In this document: positions 8,398 to 17,983 of the stretch, piece by piece
Layout: the number at the start of each line of letters is the position of its first letter
Numbering within the stretch: position 1 is the stretch's first letter
Origin: Acetivibrio sp964564015
GTDB lineage: Bacteria > Bacillota > Clostridia > Acetivibrionales > Acetivibrionaceae
NCBI GenBank assembly: GCA_964564015.1
Contig: CAZLZR010000017.1
Coordinates: 1-64,000, forward strand
DNA length: 64,000 bases
Reading direction: 5' to 3'
Notes under the pieces: generated by a model
Database searches by the model: none
Told to the model about the DNA's origin: nothing
Seen by the model: the letters and a program-made list of their open reading frames with translations, nothing else
Translations under genes and position numbers: made by a program

Positions 8398-8853
8398 ATG
8401 GGCTTTTTAGATTTTCTAAATAAAAATGAATCACTGAAAAATGTAACCCGCGATAATATACCAAAGTTTCAATCGTTAAATGAAGAGTTCTCAATGGATA
8501 TGACTACCGAACCCTATGGTACCAATATAAAAGAATTGGACAATTCTTATTCAGGCAGCGGTGTTGAAATTCAAGACACCAGAAATACTCTTAGAGTAAT
8601 ATACAGCGGTTTGTTAGCCAAAAACGGCGCTAAGGAAATATATGCTGTTATAGGTTATGGAGACAACTTACATTGGGAGAACGTCCAGGAGTATCCAATG
8701 CACAAGCTGTCAGCTAAAAAATATGAATTAATTTTCCCGGTAACAAGAGCAGGAGAGATAAATATGGCTTTTAGAGACTCGCAAGATAACTGGGATAACA
8801 ATTCGGGAAGAAACTTCACTTTTACCAATTATGTTTACGAGGGCAGCCATTAG
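8398..8853 (+). CDS. CBM25/53-like carbohydrate-binding domain protein (cytoplasmic)
   Basis: 151 residues, AAAGGAGG SD. Residues ~55-145 form a beta-sandwich-like domain with VIYSG, IYAVIGYGDNLHWENV and DNWDNNSGRNF, the pattern of starch-binding CBM25/CBM53 modules (aromatic and W-N-N-N loop). There is no signal peptide, so it probably acts inside the cell on glycogen-like glucan. The ~50-residue N-terminal extension is unmatched. A 144-bp AT-rich spacer separates it from the radical SAM gene, so joint transcription is uncertain. The terminator overlaps its stop codon. Confidence 0.65.
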   Translation: MGFLDFLNKNESLKNVTRDNIPKFQSLNEEFSMDMTTEPYGTNIKELDNSYSGSGVEIQDTRNTLRVIYSGLLAKNGAKEIYAVIGYGDNLHWENVQEYPMHKLSAKKYELIFPVTRAGEINMAFRDSQDNWDNNSGRNFTFTNYVYEGSH

Positions 8854-8868
8854 GCTGTCCCCTTTTTT
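8841..8868 (+). terminator. Terminator overlapping the end of the CBM gene
   Basis: GGGCAGCC / GGCTGTCC (one G·U) with a 4-nt loop, then CCTTTTTT. The 5' arm is inside the last codons of the upstream gene. Confidence 0.85.
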
Positions 8869-8874
8869 AAGCGT

Positions 8875-9159
8875 TTATTTCTCATTTGGTGCTATAACAC
8901 TTTCAATTGCATATTTGTAAAGCTTTAATTGTGTTTTTGCAGCGCCAGTTTCAATTGTAATTTCATCATCCTTGACATTTATAACCTTACCGATTATTCC
9001 TCCGATTGTTATTACCTCATCGCCTTCTTTAATTGAGTTTTGCATATCTTTCCTTGCTTTGTCTTTCTTTTTTTGAGGCATAAATATCATAAAATACATT
9101 ATACCTATAAATGCCACAGCCGGCAGCAAAGCGCCAAGCAACTCCGGAATACTTCCCAT
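8875..9159 (-). CDS. yajC: Preprotein translocase subunit YajC
   Basis: 94 residues: one N-terminal membrane segment (about 9-28, ending MYFMIFMPQKKK) and a short cytoplasmic domain with GDEVITIGGIIGKV, diagnostic of YajC, an accessory of SecDF that assists protein export. SD AAAGGAGG precedes the ATG. It follows tgt by 25 bp in the same direction, the conserved queA-tgt-yajC arrangement of many bacteria. Confidence 0.95.
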   Translation of the reverse strand: MGSIPELLGALLPAVAFIGIMYFMIFMPQKKKDKARKDMQNSIKEGDEVITIGGIIGKVINVKDDEITIETGAAKTQLKLYKYAIESVIAPNEK

Positions 9160-9184
9160 AGTAGACCTCCTTTTTTATATAGAT

Positions 9185-10312
9185 TTATTTATAGCCAAAT
9201 TTACCAAAGAACTCATTCCTGAAATCCCCAAGTCTGTCTTCCATTATAGCCTTTCTTACGTCTTCCATCAATTTCAATAGAAATCTCAGGTTATGCCATG
9301 TAGTAAGCCTTATCCCTAAAACCTCACCGGTCTTTATCAGGTGCCTTATGTATGCTCTGGAAAAATTCCTGCAACAATAGCAATCACACTCAGGATCAAG
9401 GGTAGAATAATCTCTTGCATAAGCAGCATCTCTTATAATTACTTTTCCTTTGCTGGTAAGAACAGTCCCATTCCTTCCTATACGTGTCGGAAGTACGCAA
9501 TCAAACATGTCTATTCCTCTTAGTGCACCCTCTATAAGATAGTCCGGACTTCCTACTCCCATAAGATATCTCGGTTTATTTTCCGGAAGCAACGGTACTG
9601 TGCATTCAAGCATTGCGTACATTTCTTCTGCCGGCTCTCCTACACTCAATCCTCCAACTGCGTAGCCTGGAAAATCAAGTTCCAAGAGCTCATAAGCACT
9701 CTGCTGCCTCAGTTCCTTGTACATTCCTCCCTGTACTATACCGAAGAGCGCCTGTTTATCTGTATTTTTATGAGTATCCTTACACCTTTTAGCCCACCGG
9801 GTAGTTCTCTCCAGAGAGTTTTTTGCATAATTGAAATCGGCAGGATAAGGTATACACTCATCAAAAGCCATTATTATATCTGCTCCAAGGTCATTTTGAA
9901 CCTTTGTAGCCATCTCAGGGGTAAAAAAGTGTTTTGATCCGTCAATGTGAGATTTAAAGGTAACACCTTCCTCCTTGATATTTCTCAGATCACTGAGGCT
10001 GAATACCTGAAACCCTCCACTGTCAGTCAAAATCGGCCTCTCCCAGTTCATAAATCCATGCAATCCGCCGGCATCCCTCACAATGTCATGACCCGGTCTC
10101 ATATATAGATGGTATGTATTACTTAATATAATCTGAGCTTCTACACTCTTCAGTTCATCAGGAGACATACCCTTCACAGTTGCCTGTGTACCAACCGGCA
10201 TAAATGCCGGTGTATCAAAGTATCCATGTGGCGTATGTACCCTACCTAATCTTGCTCCTGTCTGTTTACACTTTTTTATAAGTTCATATCTGACTGCGCT
10301 CATATTCACCAT
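9185..10312 (-). CDS. tgt: tRNA-guanine transglycosylase
   Basis: About 375 residues. It exchanges the wobble guanine of GUN-anticodon tRNAs for preQ1 during queuosine synthesis. DSGGFQVFSLSDL carries the catalytic Asp; GGLSVGEP binds substrate; MFDCVLPTR holds the nucleophilic Asp region; the zinc site is CDCYCC with a His ~25 residues later (TTWHN). The first ATG is 10 nt after the queA stop; ATG 9 nt later is an alternative start with a similar SD (AAGGA). Operon with queA. Confidence 0.95.
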   Translation of the reverse strand: MVNMSAVRYELIKKCKQTGARLGRVHTPHGYFDTPAFMPVGTQATVKGMSPDELKSVEAQIILSNTYHLYMRPGHDIVRDAGGLHGFMNWERPILTDSGGFQVFSLSDLRNIKEEGVTFKSHIDGSKHFFTPEMATKVQNDLGADIIMAFDECIPYPADFNYAKNSLERTTRWAKRCKDTHKNTDKQALFGIVQGGMYKELRQQSAYELLELDFPGYAVGGLSVGEPAEEMYAMLECTVPLLPENKPRYLMGVGSPDYLIEGALRGIDMFDCVLPTRIGRNGTVLTSKGKVIIRDAAYARDYSTLDPECDCYCCRNFSRAYIRHLIKTGEVLGIRLTTWHNLRFLLKLMEDVRKAIMEDRLGDFRNEFFGKFGYK

Positions 10313-10322
10313 ATTCCTTAAT

Positions 10323-11348
10323 CTATTTTATAAACATCGCATCTCCAAAACTAAAGAACCTGTATTTTTCATTAACAGCTTCACTATAAGCTTTCATGAT
10401 AGTATCCCTGCCGGCTAAAGCACTTACAAGCATAAGAAGCGTAGATTCCGGTAAATGAAAATTCGTTATTAATCTGTCTACTACTTTAAAATTATAGCCA
10501 GGATAGATAAAAATATCCGTCCATCCGCTTTGAGGTTTTAAAATTCCTTTTTCATTTCCGATTGTCTCAACAACTCTACAACTGGTTGTTCCAACCGCAA
10601 CAATCTTCCCGCCGTTTTTCCTTGCATTATTTATCTTATCACAATCTTCTTCTTTTAAATTATAGTACTCGCTGTGCATTTTATGCTCAAGAATATTTTC
10701 AACCTTTACAGGCCTGAAAGTTCCAAGTCCCACATGCAGAGTAACATATGCAATATCTATACCTTTTTCCTTTATCTCATCCAGAAGATCCTTTGTAAAA
10801 TGAAGTCCGGCAGTGGGAGCTGCTGCAGAGCCCTTATGTTTTGAATATACCGTCTGATACCTTTCCCTGTCCTCAAGCTTCCTGGTTATATATGGTGGAA
10901 GAGGCATTATTCCGACCCTGTCCAATATCTGTTCAAATACTCCATCATACTCAAATCTTACAAGCCTGTTCCCTTCCTCAACCACATCTATAATTTCAGC
11001 CTTCAGTTCTCCATTGCCAAAAACAAATCTTGAACCGGGTTTAGCCCTTTTTCCAGGCTTTAGAATCACTTCCCATATATCTCCGCCGGTATTCTTCAAA
11101 AGTACAAATTCAATCTTGCCACCTGTACCCTCCTTCTCACCGAGAAGTCTGGCAGGTATAACTCTTGTATCGTTTAAAACCAGGCAATCACCCGGATTTA
11201 AATACTCAATAATCTCCTTGAAGATTCTGTGTTCTATTTCACCCGTTTTCCTGTCAACCACCATTAACTTGGACTGCTTCCTGTCTGCTAAAGGTTCCTG
11301 AGCAATAAGTTCTTCCGGCAGATCATAGAAAAATTCGCTAACTCTCAT
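10323..11348 (-). CDS. queA: S-adenosylmethionine:tRNA ribosyltransferase-isomerase
   Basis: 341 residues, full family length. It transfers and isomerises the ribosyl group of SAM onto preQ1-tRNA to give epoxyqueuosine. Family signatures are FDLPEELIAQ-PL near the N-terminus, LNDTRVIPARL, AAPTAGLHFT, HVGLGTFRPV and NFHLPESTLLMLVSA near the C-terminus. It is the first gene of queA-tgt-yajC on the minus strand, with a ~300-bp AT-rich gap upstream to the divergent lipoprotein gene. Confidence 0.96.
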   Translation of the reverse strand: MRVSEFFYDLPEELIAQEPLADRKQSKLMVVDRKTGEIEHRIFKEIIEYLNPGDCLVLNDTRVIPARLLGEKEGTGGKIEFVLLKNTGGDIWEVILKPGKRAKPGSRFVFGNGELKAEIIDVVEEGNRLVRFEYDGVFEQILDRVGIMPLPPYITRKLEDRERYQTVYSKHKGSAAAPTAGLHFTKDLLDEIKEKGIDIAYVTLHVGLGTFRPVKVENILEHKMHSEYYNLKEEDCDKINNARKNGGKIVAVGTTSCRVVETIGNEKGILKPQSGWTDIFIYPGYNFKVVDRLITNFHLPESTLLMLVSALAGRDTIMKAYSEAVNEKYRFFSFGDAMFIK

Positions 11349-11656
11349 AATTAATCAAACACCATTTCATAAAAATTGAATATAACATATGTAGAATAAT
11401 ACATTAAAAAGCTATCCATTGCAAGCTATAATAAGAAATTGCCCGTTATATATATTATTGATAATAACAAAAAATTTATGTTATTTAACTCAACTTTACC
11501 ACAGTATTTATGAGTTTTTTGCTGCTAAAGAAGCATTGCGCACCCTATAAACTATTCTTGGGAATATTAAAGGGCTTTTAAAGAATTTTTTATTCTTGAA
11601 TTGTTTTTCAAATACTGTATAATTATATTTCATACTATAAATTAAGGGAGATGACA

Positions 11657-12619
11657 ATGTTGAGATTAAAAAAAGTTTTATCTGCTTTACTAATTTCTGG
11701 AATGGTTTTTTCATTAAGTGCATGCAACAGCAATCTGGCTTTGTTTATAAATGTCAAAGCCGGCGATAATTATAAGTATCACATGCTAATGAATCAAACT
11801 ACCAACACGGAAACAATGGGTCAAAAAACCTCATCAAAACAAGATATGACTACTGATTATACTATTAGTGTTGCTGATGTGGATTCTGAAGGAAATATAA
11901 CACTAAACTACAAGTATGACGCTATAAAGGTAGATATGGAGACCAACGGCACAAAACAGACTATCGATTCCAATGCTTCAGATTCCGACGATCCTACTTC
12001 AGGAATGTACAAAAGTCTGATCGGCAAAGGTTTTTCGACTAAAATGACCAAATATGGCGAAATCAAAGAAGTTAGTGGTATCGACGAAATGATAAATTCA
12101 ATGGTTGAATCTATTGACTCCGGCGATAGTGAAGAAATGGCTGCGATTATAGAACAAACTAAAGCTTCCCTAAAGGAAAGCTTCGGGGACGAGGCTATCA
12201 AATCAAGCATTCAGCAGTCAACTAACATATTTCCAAAAACCAGTATAAAAATAGGCGATTCATGGGATGTAAACAGCAGCATTAAAGCGCTTGTGCCAAT
12301 GGATATAAAAACTACCTATACCCTCGATAAGGTCGAAAACGGTATTGCTTATGTCTCACTTAAATCTGAGTACAAGACAGATAATTCCGAGGCCAGCGAT
12401 TTTATGGGCATGAAAATGACTACAGATTTGTCCGGTACTATGACTGGTACAATCAAAGCCAACATCAAAAACGGGTTCTTATCTGAGGGAGAGATCACTC
12501 AGAATATGACAGGTAAAATGAGTATTAATGTTCCTGCTTCAGATGGAGTTGCTGAACAAACCATTGATATGCCAATGGATTCAGTCAGTACCGTTACGTA
12601 TACAACAACAAAAATGTAA
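11657..12619 (+). CDS. Lipoprotein of DUF6263-like type
   Basis: 320 residues. Signal peptide with lipobox LSAC (about residue 20-23), then a Thr/Ser/Lys-rich beta-strand domain with repeated patterns such as GDNYKYHM, GEIKEVSG and a C-terminal SEGEITQNMTG. This layout matches DUF6263, secreted proteins of unknown role. Two in-frame ATGs occur at 11651 and 11657; the SD AAGGGAG ends at 11650, so the second (6-nt spacing) is the likely start. Single gene with its own terminator. Confidence 0.75.
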   Translation: MLRLKKVLSALLISGMVFSLSACNSNLALFINVKAGDNYKYHMLMNQTTNTETMGQKTSSKQDMTTDYTISVADVDSEGNITLNYKYDAIKVDMETNGTKQTIDSNASDSDDPTSGMYKSLIGKGFSTKMTKYGEIKEVSGIDEMINSMVESIDSGDSEEMAAIIEQTKASLKESFGDEAIKSSIQQSTNIFPKTSIKIGDSWDVNSSIKALVPMDIKTTYTLDKVENGIAYVSLKSEYKTDNSEASDFMGMKMTTDLSGTMTGTIKANIKNGFLSEGEITQNMTGKMSINVPASDGVAEQTIDMPMDSVSTVTYTTTKM

Positions 12620-12635
12620 TCACATTTAAAAACAA

Positions 12636-12672
12636 AAACTCGGTTGGCTAATAATGCCTCCGAGTTTTTTTT
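12636..12672 (+). terminator. Terminator
   Basis: AAACTCGG / CCGAGTTT separated by a 16-nt loop and followed by TTTTT, just after the DUF6263-like gene and close to the convergent SpoIID-like gene. Confidence 0.85.
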
Positions 12673-12702
12673 AATATGAGTTTGCCAAGAAAACAATAAT
12701 AC

Positions 12703-14418
12703 CTACTCAACCTTGGTACCTGTAAAGTAATGGGTAAGAATCTCTTTATATGTAAAACCTTCATTAGCCATTCCTTTTGCTCCTTCCTGACTCATTCCTA
12801 TTCCATGACCCCAGCCCTTTCCGGTAAAAATATATGTAGTCGGAACAGCCGGTACAGTCTTTTTTGTATTATCGGAGCTAACTATACTCACGTTGCTTGA
12901 CGTGTTAATTGTCTTCACACCCGATGATGTCATTACTTTTTTCCCGTTCAACTGTGTACTTAATGAACTTCCATCCTGAGCCAAAATAGTCACATCGGAA
13001 TCTGTTGTAATGTCATACCACTGGCTGTCAAGACTTAGGAATGACCTTGTATTACCATTTGTATAAATGCGTTGGTCACTTGATCCCTTAACTACAACTT
13101 CGATGGCCCTTCCAGCTTCCGATCTTTTGGTAATATATACAGCCTGAATGCTTCCAAGCTTAAATCCTCTTTGTGTCATTATTTCGCCTATTTTTTTCGC
13201 GGTATAGGAAACTTGCCAATTGTAATGCCACGATTTCCCTGATTCATATGGATCGTCAACACTTATCAAATACGGATAACCCTCACTTCCCCATACATTT
13301 TTAACATCCTCGGTTTTGCCCCCACTTGAACTGAAATAAAAAACTGCAGCCGGCTTGCCTTTATATGTAACAACCTCACCCTTTGTATCATTTATGGCCT
13401 TGTTTGTCCGGGAATTCTCAACACTATACCCTTTATAGACCTGAGTATAAGTAGTTGTACAAAGATTAAAGTTAAGATGACTGTACTTTGATAAATTGTT
13501 CATAGTATAGGTTCTGGCTGCGACGGCTTGAGCCTTTAATGCTTCAGCATGTGAACCTGCTTCTATTTCTCCGGGGACAACTCCGTAAAGATATTCTTCG
13601 GTCGGTAAAACATTTATTATCGTCATATCACTTCCGGTTTGTCTTAGTACTTCAAGCCCTCCCCTGTATATCTTTTTGCTATCGCCATTTACTCTAAATA
13701 AAGAAGGCGAACCTCCTTCACATGGATAAATCCTCAAGGCTGCACTCACACTGTCATAAACCAACTTTACCTGACCGTCGGAAGAACAAACCACAATCCT
13801 TGTGGCTGAAGGAGAAATAACACTATATTCTAAAACACCATCAAAAGCCGCCTGTATAGAATTCTTGTCCGGATAAAATCCACACCAAATTTGCCATGAA
13901 TCTGCAAATACGGGATATGCGTCAATACCACTTTTCCTTAATTCTTTAAGCTTTGGCACCAACTCATCGTAACTTCCATAGCTTCCGAGATTAGCGTGGT
14001 ATGCTCCTACTTTATCGCCTTCCGGGATTGCCTTCGTATCAGGACTATACTCCGTAAGTGTACCGCCCTTATTTACATAAAAGGCATCCTTTCTTACTGT
14101 TATGGGGCTATTTGCCTGTTCTTCAGCAAGAACTGTAAATCCGTTTTCACCATAACTTCCTATTTGCAATCCATTTTCGCTATCAACAGTAAAGCTTGAC
14201 ACAGCCGTATATTGTTGGGTCTTGTTGTCATTAAAAAACAACCCGATTCTGACCTGTTCCGGCACACCCGGATATGCCCAGCCTATGACACTTGATAAAA
14301 ATGAAATTATTAGTGAAAAGACAATAAGAATTACCTTTTTTAAGAGAGATGTTTTCATCCTATGTACATTTTTCTCTTTACCAGACTCAGTTTCCAGCCT
14401 ATAAAACTCACTTATCAT
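12703..14418 (-). CDS. SpoIID/LytB domain protein with SPOR-like region
   Basis: 571 residues. After a basic start and one membrane/signal segment (about 25-48), residues ~140-200 resemble a SPOR domain (YHANLGSYGSYDE, GFYPDKNSIQAAFD), which binds denuded peptidoglycan. The SpoIID/LytB domain follows: NVLPTEEYLYGVVPGE, LKAQAVAARTY, YFSSSGGKTEDV, ending GKGWGHGIGMSQEGAKGMA. Proteins of this type act as lytic transglycosylases or amidase enhancers during sporulation or wall turnover. The SD GGAGG lies 8 nt before the ATG at 14418, supporting the long N-terminus. Confidence 0.9.
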   Translation of the reverse strand: MISEFYRLETESGKEKNVHRMKTSLLKKVILIVFSLIISFLSSVIGWAYPGVPEQVRIGLFFNDNKTQQYTAVSSFTVDSENGLQIGSYGENGFTVLAEEQANSPITVRKDAFYVNKGGTLTEYSPDTKAIPEGDKVGAYHANLGSYGSYDELVPKLKELRKSGIDAYPVFADSWQIWCGFYPDKNSIQAAFDGVLEYSVISPSATRIVVCSSDGQVKLVYDSVSAALRIYPCEGGSPSLFRVNGDSKKIYRGGLEVLRQTGSDMTIINVLPTEEYLYGVVPGEIEAGSHAEALKAQAVAARTYTMNNLSKYSHLNFNLCTTTYTQVYKGYSVENSRTNKAINDTKGEVVTYKGKPAAVFYFSSSGGKTEDVKNVWGSEGYPYLISVDDPYESGKSWHYNWQVSYTAKKIGEIMTQRGFKLGSIQAVYITKRSEAGRAIEVVVKGSSDQRIYTNGNTRSFLSLDSQWYDITTDSDVTILAQDGSSLSTQLNGKKVMTSSGVKTINTSSNVSIVSSDNTKKTVPAVPTTYIFTGKGWGHGIGMSQEGAKGMANEGFTYKEILTHYFTGTKVE

Positions 14419-14713
14419 ATTTTTTCCTCCAATTTATCCTTTGTAAAATAAACTTTTCCATATTAACAATATATTCGACAAAACTTTCCACACCCCTTTA
14501 TTGTAACATAAATGTAAACTCAAAATCATCATAATTAAGGTTAAAAAACTTTTTACAAAATTAATTTCAAATAGAATTTTTCGAACTAAAAATAAAGGTC
14601 ACAAATATTAAAGGATGCATATATTATTATTATAAATGAAAACTATAAAACTAAATTTATAGTCCCTATTTCAGTATAATTTGCACTAAAAGCAATACTA
14701 AGAAACAAATTGT

Positions 14714-14742
14714 TTGACAATCGATACTTAAGATGTTAGAAT
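14714..14742 (+). promoter_or_regulatory. Promoter of the lysine riboswitch/asd operon
   Basis: TTGACA (14714-14719), 17-bp spacer, TAGAAT (14737-14742). The predicted start falls a few bases before the riboswitch aptamer. Confidence 0.85.
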
Positions 14743-14760
14743 TATTAAAAAATAATGTGT

Positions 14761-14924
14761 GATAGAGGTGCGGTTTTCAATAGTATACTTACTGAAAAGT
14801 GTTGGCTTTGGAGAGGTAAGTTGAAAGGGTAAACTGCCGAAGAACAGATTTCCAATATAGATTTGTTCTGGTCATTCGGTTAATAGCCGTCTGATTGTCA
14901 TCAATTGTTTGATGGAGCGCTATC
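14761..14924 (+). promoter_or_regulatory. Lysine riboswitch (L-box) aptamer
   Basis: The aptamer opens with GATAGAGGTGCGG and closes with GATGGAGCGCTATC (14911-14924), the paired P1 ends typical of lysine riboswitches. Internal landmarks are GAGAGGTAAG, GAAAGGGTAAACTGCCGAAG and CTGATTGTCATC. Lysine binding should stabilise P1 and favour the downstream terminator, shutting off asd-dapA-dapB. CAGTTC (14924-14929) can pair with GAACTG (14974-14979), a plausible antiterminator overlapping both P1 and the terminator stem. Confidence 0.93.
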
Positions 14925-14978
14925 AGTTCTTACTATAAAGTTGTACATAGTACTTCCTTTATACAAAACAAATGAACT

Positions 14979-15004
14979 GCTGGTATCCATACCAGCTTTT
15001 TTAT
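14979..15004 (+). terminator. Riboswitch-controlled terminator
   Basis: GCTGGTAT / ATACCAGC, a perfect palindrome, followed by TTTTTT, 110 bp before asd. It is the expression platform of the lysine riboswitch. Confidence 0.9.
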
Positions 15005-15115
15005 TTGTATAGGAAATCTTTCTTTCCTAATAATATAAGATGGTAAAGCGTAAACACACATCGTTTAAAATATTAAATTACTAGATAATAAAACGGTCAC
15101 TAGGAGGTAATTATT

Positions 15116-16114
15116 ATGAAAAAGATTAACTTGGCAGTTGTCGGAGCTACTGGGATGGTAGGCAGAACTTTTTTGAAAGTGTTGGAAGAAAGAAATTTAC
15201 CTGTTGAAAATATATATTTCTTTTCTTCAAGCCGTTCTGCAGGATCAAAGATAAATTTCAACGAAAAAGAGTACATTGTTGAAGAACTTACAGAAACTTC
15301 TTTCGATAGAGGCATTGATATCGCGCTTTTCTCTGCTGGTGGAAGCACAAGCGAAAAATTTGCACCTATAGCTGCTTCAAAGGGTTGTGTAGTTGTAGAT
15401 AACAGCAGCCAATGGAGAATGGATCCAACTGTTCCTTTGGTAGTTCCGGAAGTTAACCCACAGGACATCTCCTGGCATAAAGGAATTATTGCAAATCCAA
15501 ACTGCTCAACAATACAGGCTGTAGTTGCTTTAAAACCACTCCATGATAAATACAAAATTAAAAGAGTTGTTTACTCAACATATCAAGCTGTTTCAGGTGC
15601 AGGAATGAAAGGTTATACAGACCTTGAAGACGGACTCAAGGGTGAAGCTCCTAAAAAGTTCCCTCACGCTATTGCCGGAAACTGTCTACCCCATATTGAC
15701 GTATTCCTTCCAAACGGATATACAAAGGAAGAGGAAAAAATGGTGAACGAAACCAGAAAAATCCTTGGAGACCAAAGCTTGAGGGTTACTGCTACAACAG
15801 TAAGAGTACCTGTATTTAACGGACATAGTGAATCAATCAACGTTGAGTTTGAAAAACAGTTCGATCTTGATGAATTGAAGGAAGCATTAAGAAGTGCTCC
15901 AGGACTGATAGTTCAGGACGATCCTCAGAACAATGTATATCCTATGGCTATTAATGCATCAGGCAAAGATGAAACTTTTGTAGGCAGAATCCGCCGTGAT
16001 GAAAGTGTTGAGAGCGGAGTTAACCTATGGGTTGTTGCGGACAATATCAGAAAAGGAGCAGCTACAAATGCTGTTCAGATTGCTCAGGAACTCATCAAAA
16101 TGTGGAACAAGTAA
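15116..16114 (+). CDS. asd: Aspartate-semialdehyde dehydrogenase
   Basis: 332 residues, usual length. It reduces aspartyl phosphate to the semialdehyde with NADPH, the branch point for lysine/DAP and threonine/methionine. GATGMVGRTFL near residue 10 is the nucleotide-binding loop, NPNCSTIQ holds the catalytic Cys (about 130), and FNGHSES contains the conserved His region. SD AGGAGG is 8 nt upstream. It is the first gene under the lysine riboswitch, showing its use for lysine/DAP supply. Confidence 0.96.
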   Translation: MKKINLAVVGATGMVGRTFLKVLEERNLPVENIYFFSSSRSAGSKINFNEKEYIVEELTETSFDRGIDIALFSAGGSTSEKFAPIAASKGCVVVDNSSQWRMDPTVPLVVPEVNPQDISWHKGIIANPNCSTIQAVVALKPLHDKYKIKRVVYSTYQAVSGAGMKGYTDLEDGLKGEAPKKFPHAIAGNCLPHIDVFLPNGYTKEEEKMVNETRKILGDQSLRVTATTVRVPVFNGHSESINVEFEKQFDLDELKEALRSAPGLIVQDDPQNNVYPMAINASGKDETFVGRIRRDESVESGVNLWVVADNIRKGAATNAVQIAQELIKMWNK

Positions 16115-16135
16115 TGAAACCATGGAATATTTTCC

Positions 16136-16174
16136 CCTGCTCGTTAGCGTTTTAATCAACGCTAACAGTGCAGG
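16136..16174 (+). other. Intercistronic hairpin between asd and dapA
   Basis: CCTGC and GTTAGCGTT pair with AACGCTAAC and GCAGG around a short loop; no U-run follows. Likely an RNA-stabilising or processing hairpin within the operon rather than a terminator. Confidence 0.55.
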
Positions 16175-16227
16175 TTTACAGCACATAAGTGATGTGATGC
16201 AAACTACCTTAAGGAAGGATGTTAATT

Positions 16228-17106
16228 ATGAAGAATCCAATATTCACAGGTTCAGCAGTGGCAATTGTCACCCCTTTTACCGAAACCGGTGTAGACTTTG
16301 AAAAGTTGGAAGAACTTATTGAATATCAGATAAAAGAGGGCACTGATGCACTTGTAGTATGCGGTAGTACCGGTGAAGCATCAACAATGCCTGATAATGA
16401 GCATAAGGCAGTAATTAAATTTGCTGTTGAGAAAGTAAACAAGAGAATACCGGTTATTGCCGGCGCAGGAAGTAACGACACAAAACATGCAATAGATCTG
16501 ACACAATATGCTGAATCGGTTGGTGCAGATGCAATTTTGAGTGTTACTCCCTATTACAATAAAACTACTCCAAAGGGTATTTATGAACATTTCAGGTTAA
16601 TAGCCGGTAGCGTAAAAATACCAATTATCCTTTATAACGTACCTTCAAGAACCAGTTTGAACATTGATCCCCAAACCGTTAAAGCTCTATCAGAAATAGA
16701 GAACATAACTGCCATAAAGGAATGTAATCTCAACCAGGTTGGTGAAATTGTGAGCCTTTGTGGAGACAATTTTACAGTATATTCAGGAAATGATGATCAG
16801 ATACTGCCTCTTCTGGCTCTTGGTGGAAAAGGTGTAATCTCGGTAATGGCAAATATTATTCCAAAGAAAACCCACGATCTTGTTGCCACTTTTTTAGCCG
16901 GTGAACTTGAGACTAGCAGAAAATTTCAGCTTGAGGCTTTAGAGCTTGTTAAAGCTCTATTTGTCGAAGTAAGCCCGATACCAATAAAGGCAGCAATGAA
17001 TCTTATGGGTATGAATGTTGGTAAGTGCCGTTTACCTCTTGTTGAAATGAGCGAAAAAAATATTAAATACTTGCAAGACACCTTAAAGCACTATGGCTTG
17101 ATTTAA
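16228..17106 (+). CDS. dapA: 4-hydroxy-tetrahydrodipicolinate synthase
   Basis: 292 residues. It condenses pyruvate with aspartate semialdehyde. VCGSTGEASTM, YYNKTTPKG with the conserved Tyr, YNVPSRT and TAIKECN with the Schiff-base Lys (about 163) are all present. The SD AAGGAAGG (16211-16218) overlaps an in-frame ATG at 16219; the ATG at 16228, 9 nt from the SD, gives the normal family N-terminus and was chosen. Second gene of the riboswitch operon. Confidence 0.96.
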   Translation: MKNPIFTGSAVAIVTPFTETGVDFEKLEELIEYQIKEGTDALVVCGSTGEASTMPDNEHKAVIKFAVEKVNKRIPVIAGAGSNDTKHAIDLTQYAESVGADAILSVTPYYNKTTPKGIYEHFRLIAGSVKIPIILYNVPSRTSLNIDPQTVKALSEIENITAIKECNLNQVGEIVSLCGDNFTVYSGNDDQILPLLALGGKGVISVMANIIPKKTHDLVATFLAGELETSRKFQLEALELVKALFVEVSPIPIKAAMNLMGMNVGKCRLPLVEMSEKNIKYLQDTLKHYGLI

Positions 17107-17115
17107 TCCAAAATT

Positions 17116-17140
17116 ACGCCGTATTTATACGGCGTTTTAA
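17116..17140 (+). terminator. Weak terminator-like hairpin after dapA
   Basis: ACGCCGTA / TACGGCGT with a TTTA loop and a short TTTAAATTT tail. It probably reduces rather than stops readthrough into dapB. Confidence 0.5.
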
Positions 17141-17190
17141 ATTTAAAAATAAAGTGTATACTTAAAGTAAAAAAGGAAGTGCATGTTCAA

Positions 17191-17949
17191 ATGATAAATA
17201 TATTGTTAAGCGGCTGCAACGGCAGAATGGGTCAGGTAATTACCAGACTTGCATCGCAGCGGGAAGAATTAAAAATAGCAGCCGGTTATGACCAAAATAC
17301 ATCCATCCAGAATACATACCCTGTTTATTCGGATTTAAGCAAGTGCAATATTGATGTTGATGTAATTATTGATTTCTCTCATCCTGCTGCTTTAGACAAT
17401 TTGATGCAGTTTGCAGTTTCAAAGAAAATACCTGCTGTTATTGCAACTACAGGTCTTTCCAATACACAGGTACAAACGCTAAAAGATGCTTCAAAAAGAA
17501 TTCCTGTATTCTTTTCTGCTAATATGTCATTAGGCGTAAACCTTTTGATTGATTTAGTAAAAAAGGCTGCACGTGTGCTTGAGAAAGACTTTGACATTGA
17601 AATTGTTGAAAAACACCATAATCAGAAGATAGATGCTCCAAGTGGTACAGCATTAGCTATCGCAGACGCTATCAATACCTCTTTAGAGCAGCAACAGGAA
17701 TATATTTATGACAGACACTCAAGAAGGAAAAAAAGGAGCAAAACCGAAATTGGAATACATGCAGTCAGAGGTGGAACGATAGTCGGCGATCATTCGGTTA
17801 TTTTTGCCGGTAATGACGAAATAATCGAGATAAACCATATAGCCACATCAAAAGAAATTTTTGCAGTTGGCTCCCTTAATGCTGCAATATTTCTGCATAA
17901 AAAAAATGCCGGAATGTATAACATGGATGATCTCATTCAAAGTAAGTAA
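17191..17949 (+). CDS. dapB: 4-hydroxy-tetrahydrodipicolinate reductase
   Basis: 252 residues from the ATG at 17191. LLSGCNGRMGQ is the dinucleotide-binding loop; the family signature EKHHNQKIDAPSGTAL contains the proton-donor His pair and substrate-contacting Lys. It reduces the dapA product with NAD(P)H. A GTG at 17179 is in frame but lies inside the AAGGAAG SD, so it was rejected. Third enzyme gene of the lysine/DAP operon. Confidence 0.95.
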   Translation: MINILLSGCNGRMGQVITRLASQREELKIAAGYDQNTSIQNTYPVYSDLSKCNIDVDVIIDFSHPAALDNLMQFAVSKKIPAVIATTGLSNTQVQTLKDASKRIPVFFSANMSLGVNLLIDLVKKAARVLEKDFDIEIVEKHHNQKIDAPSGTALAIADAINTSLEQQQEYIYDRHSRRKKRSKTEIGIHAVRGGTIVGDHSVIFAGNDEIIEINHIATSKEIFAVGSLNAAIFLHKKNAGMYNMDDLIQSK

Positions 17950-17983
17950 AACTCCATAATTATAACTCCAGGAGGTGTTTTTG

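Noticed and set aside
14361..14713. A second riboswitch upstream of the SpoIID-like gene
   Set aside because: The AT-rich gap has no conserved aptamer landmarks on the minus strand; the riboswitch found belongs to the plus-strand asd operon.
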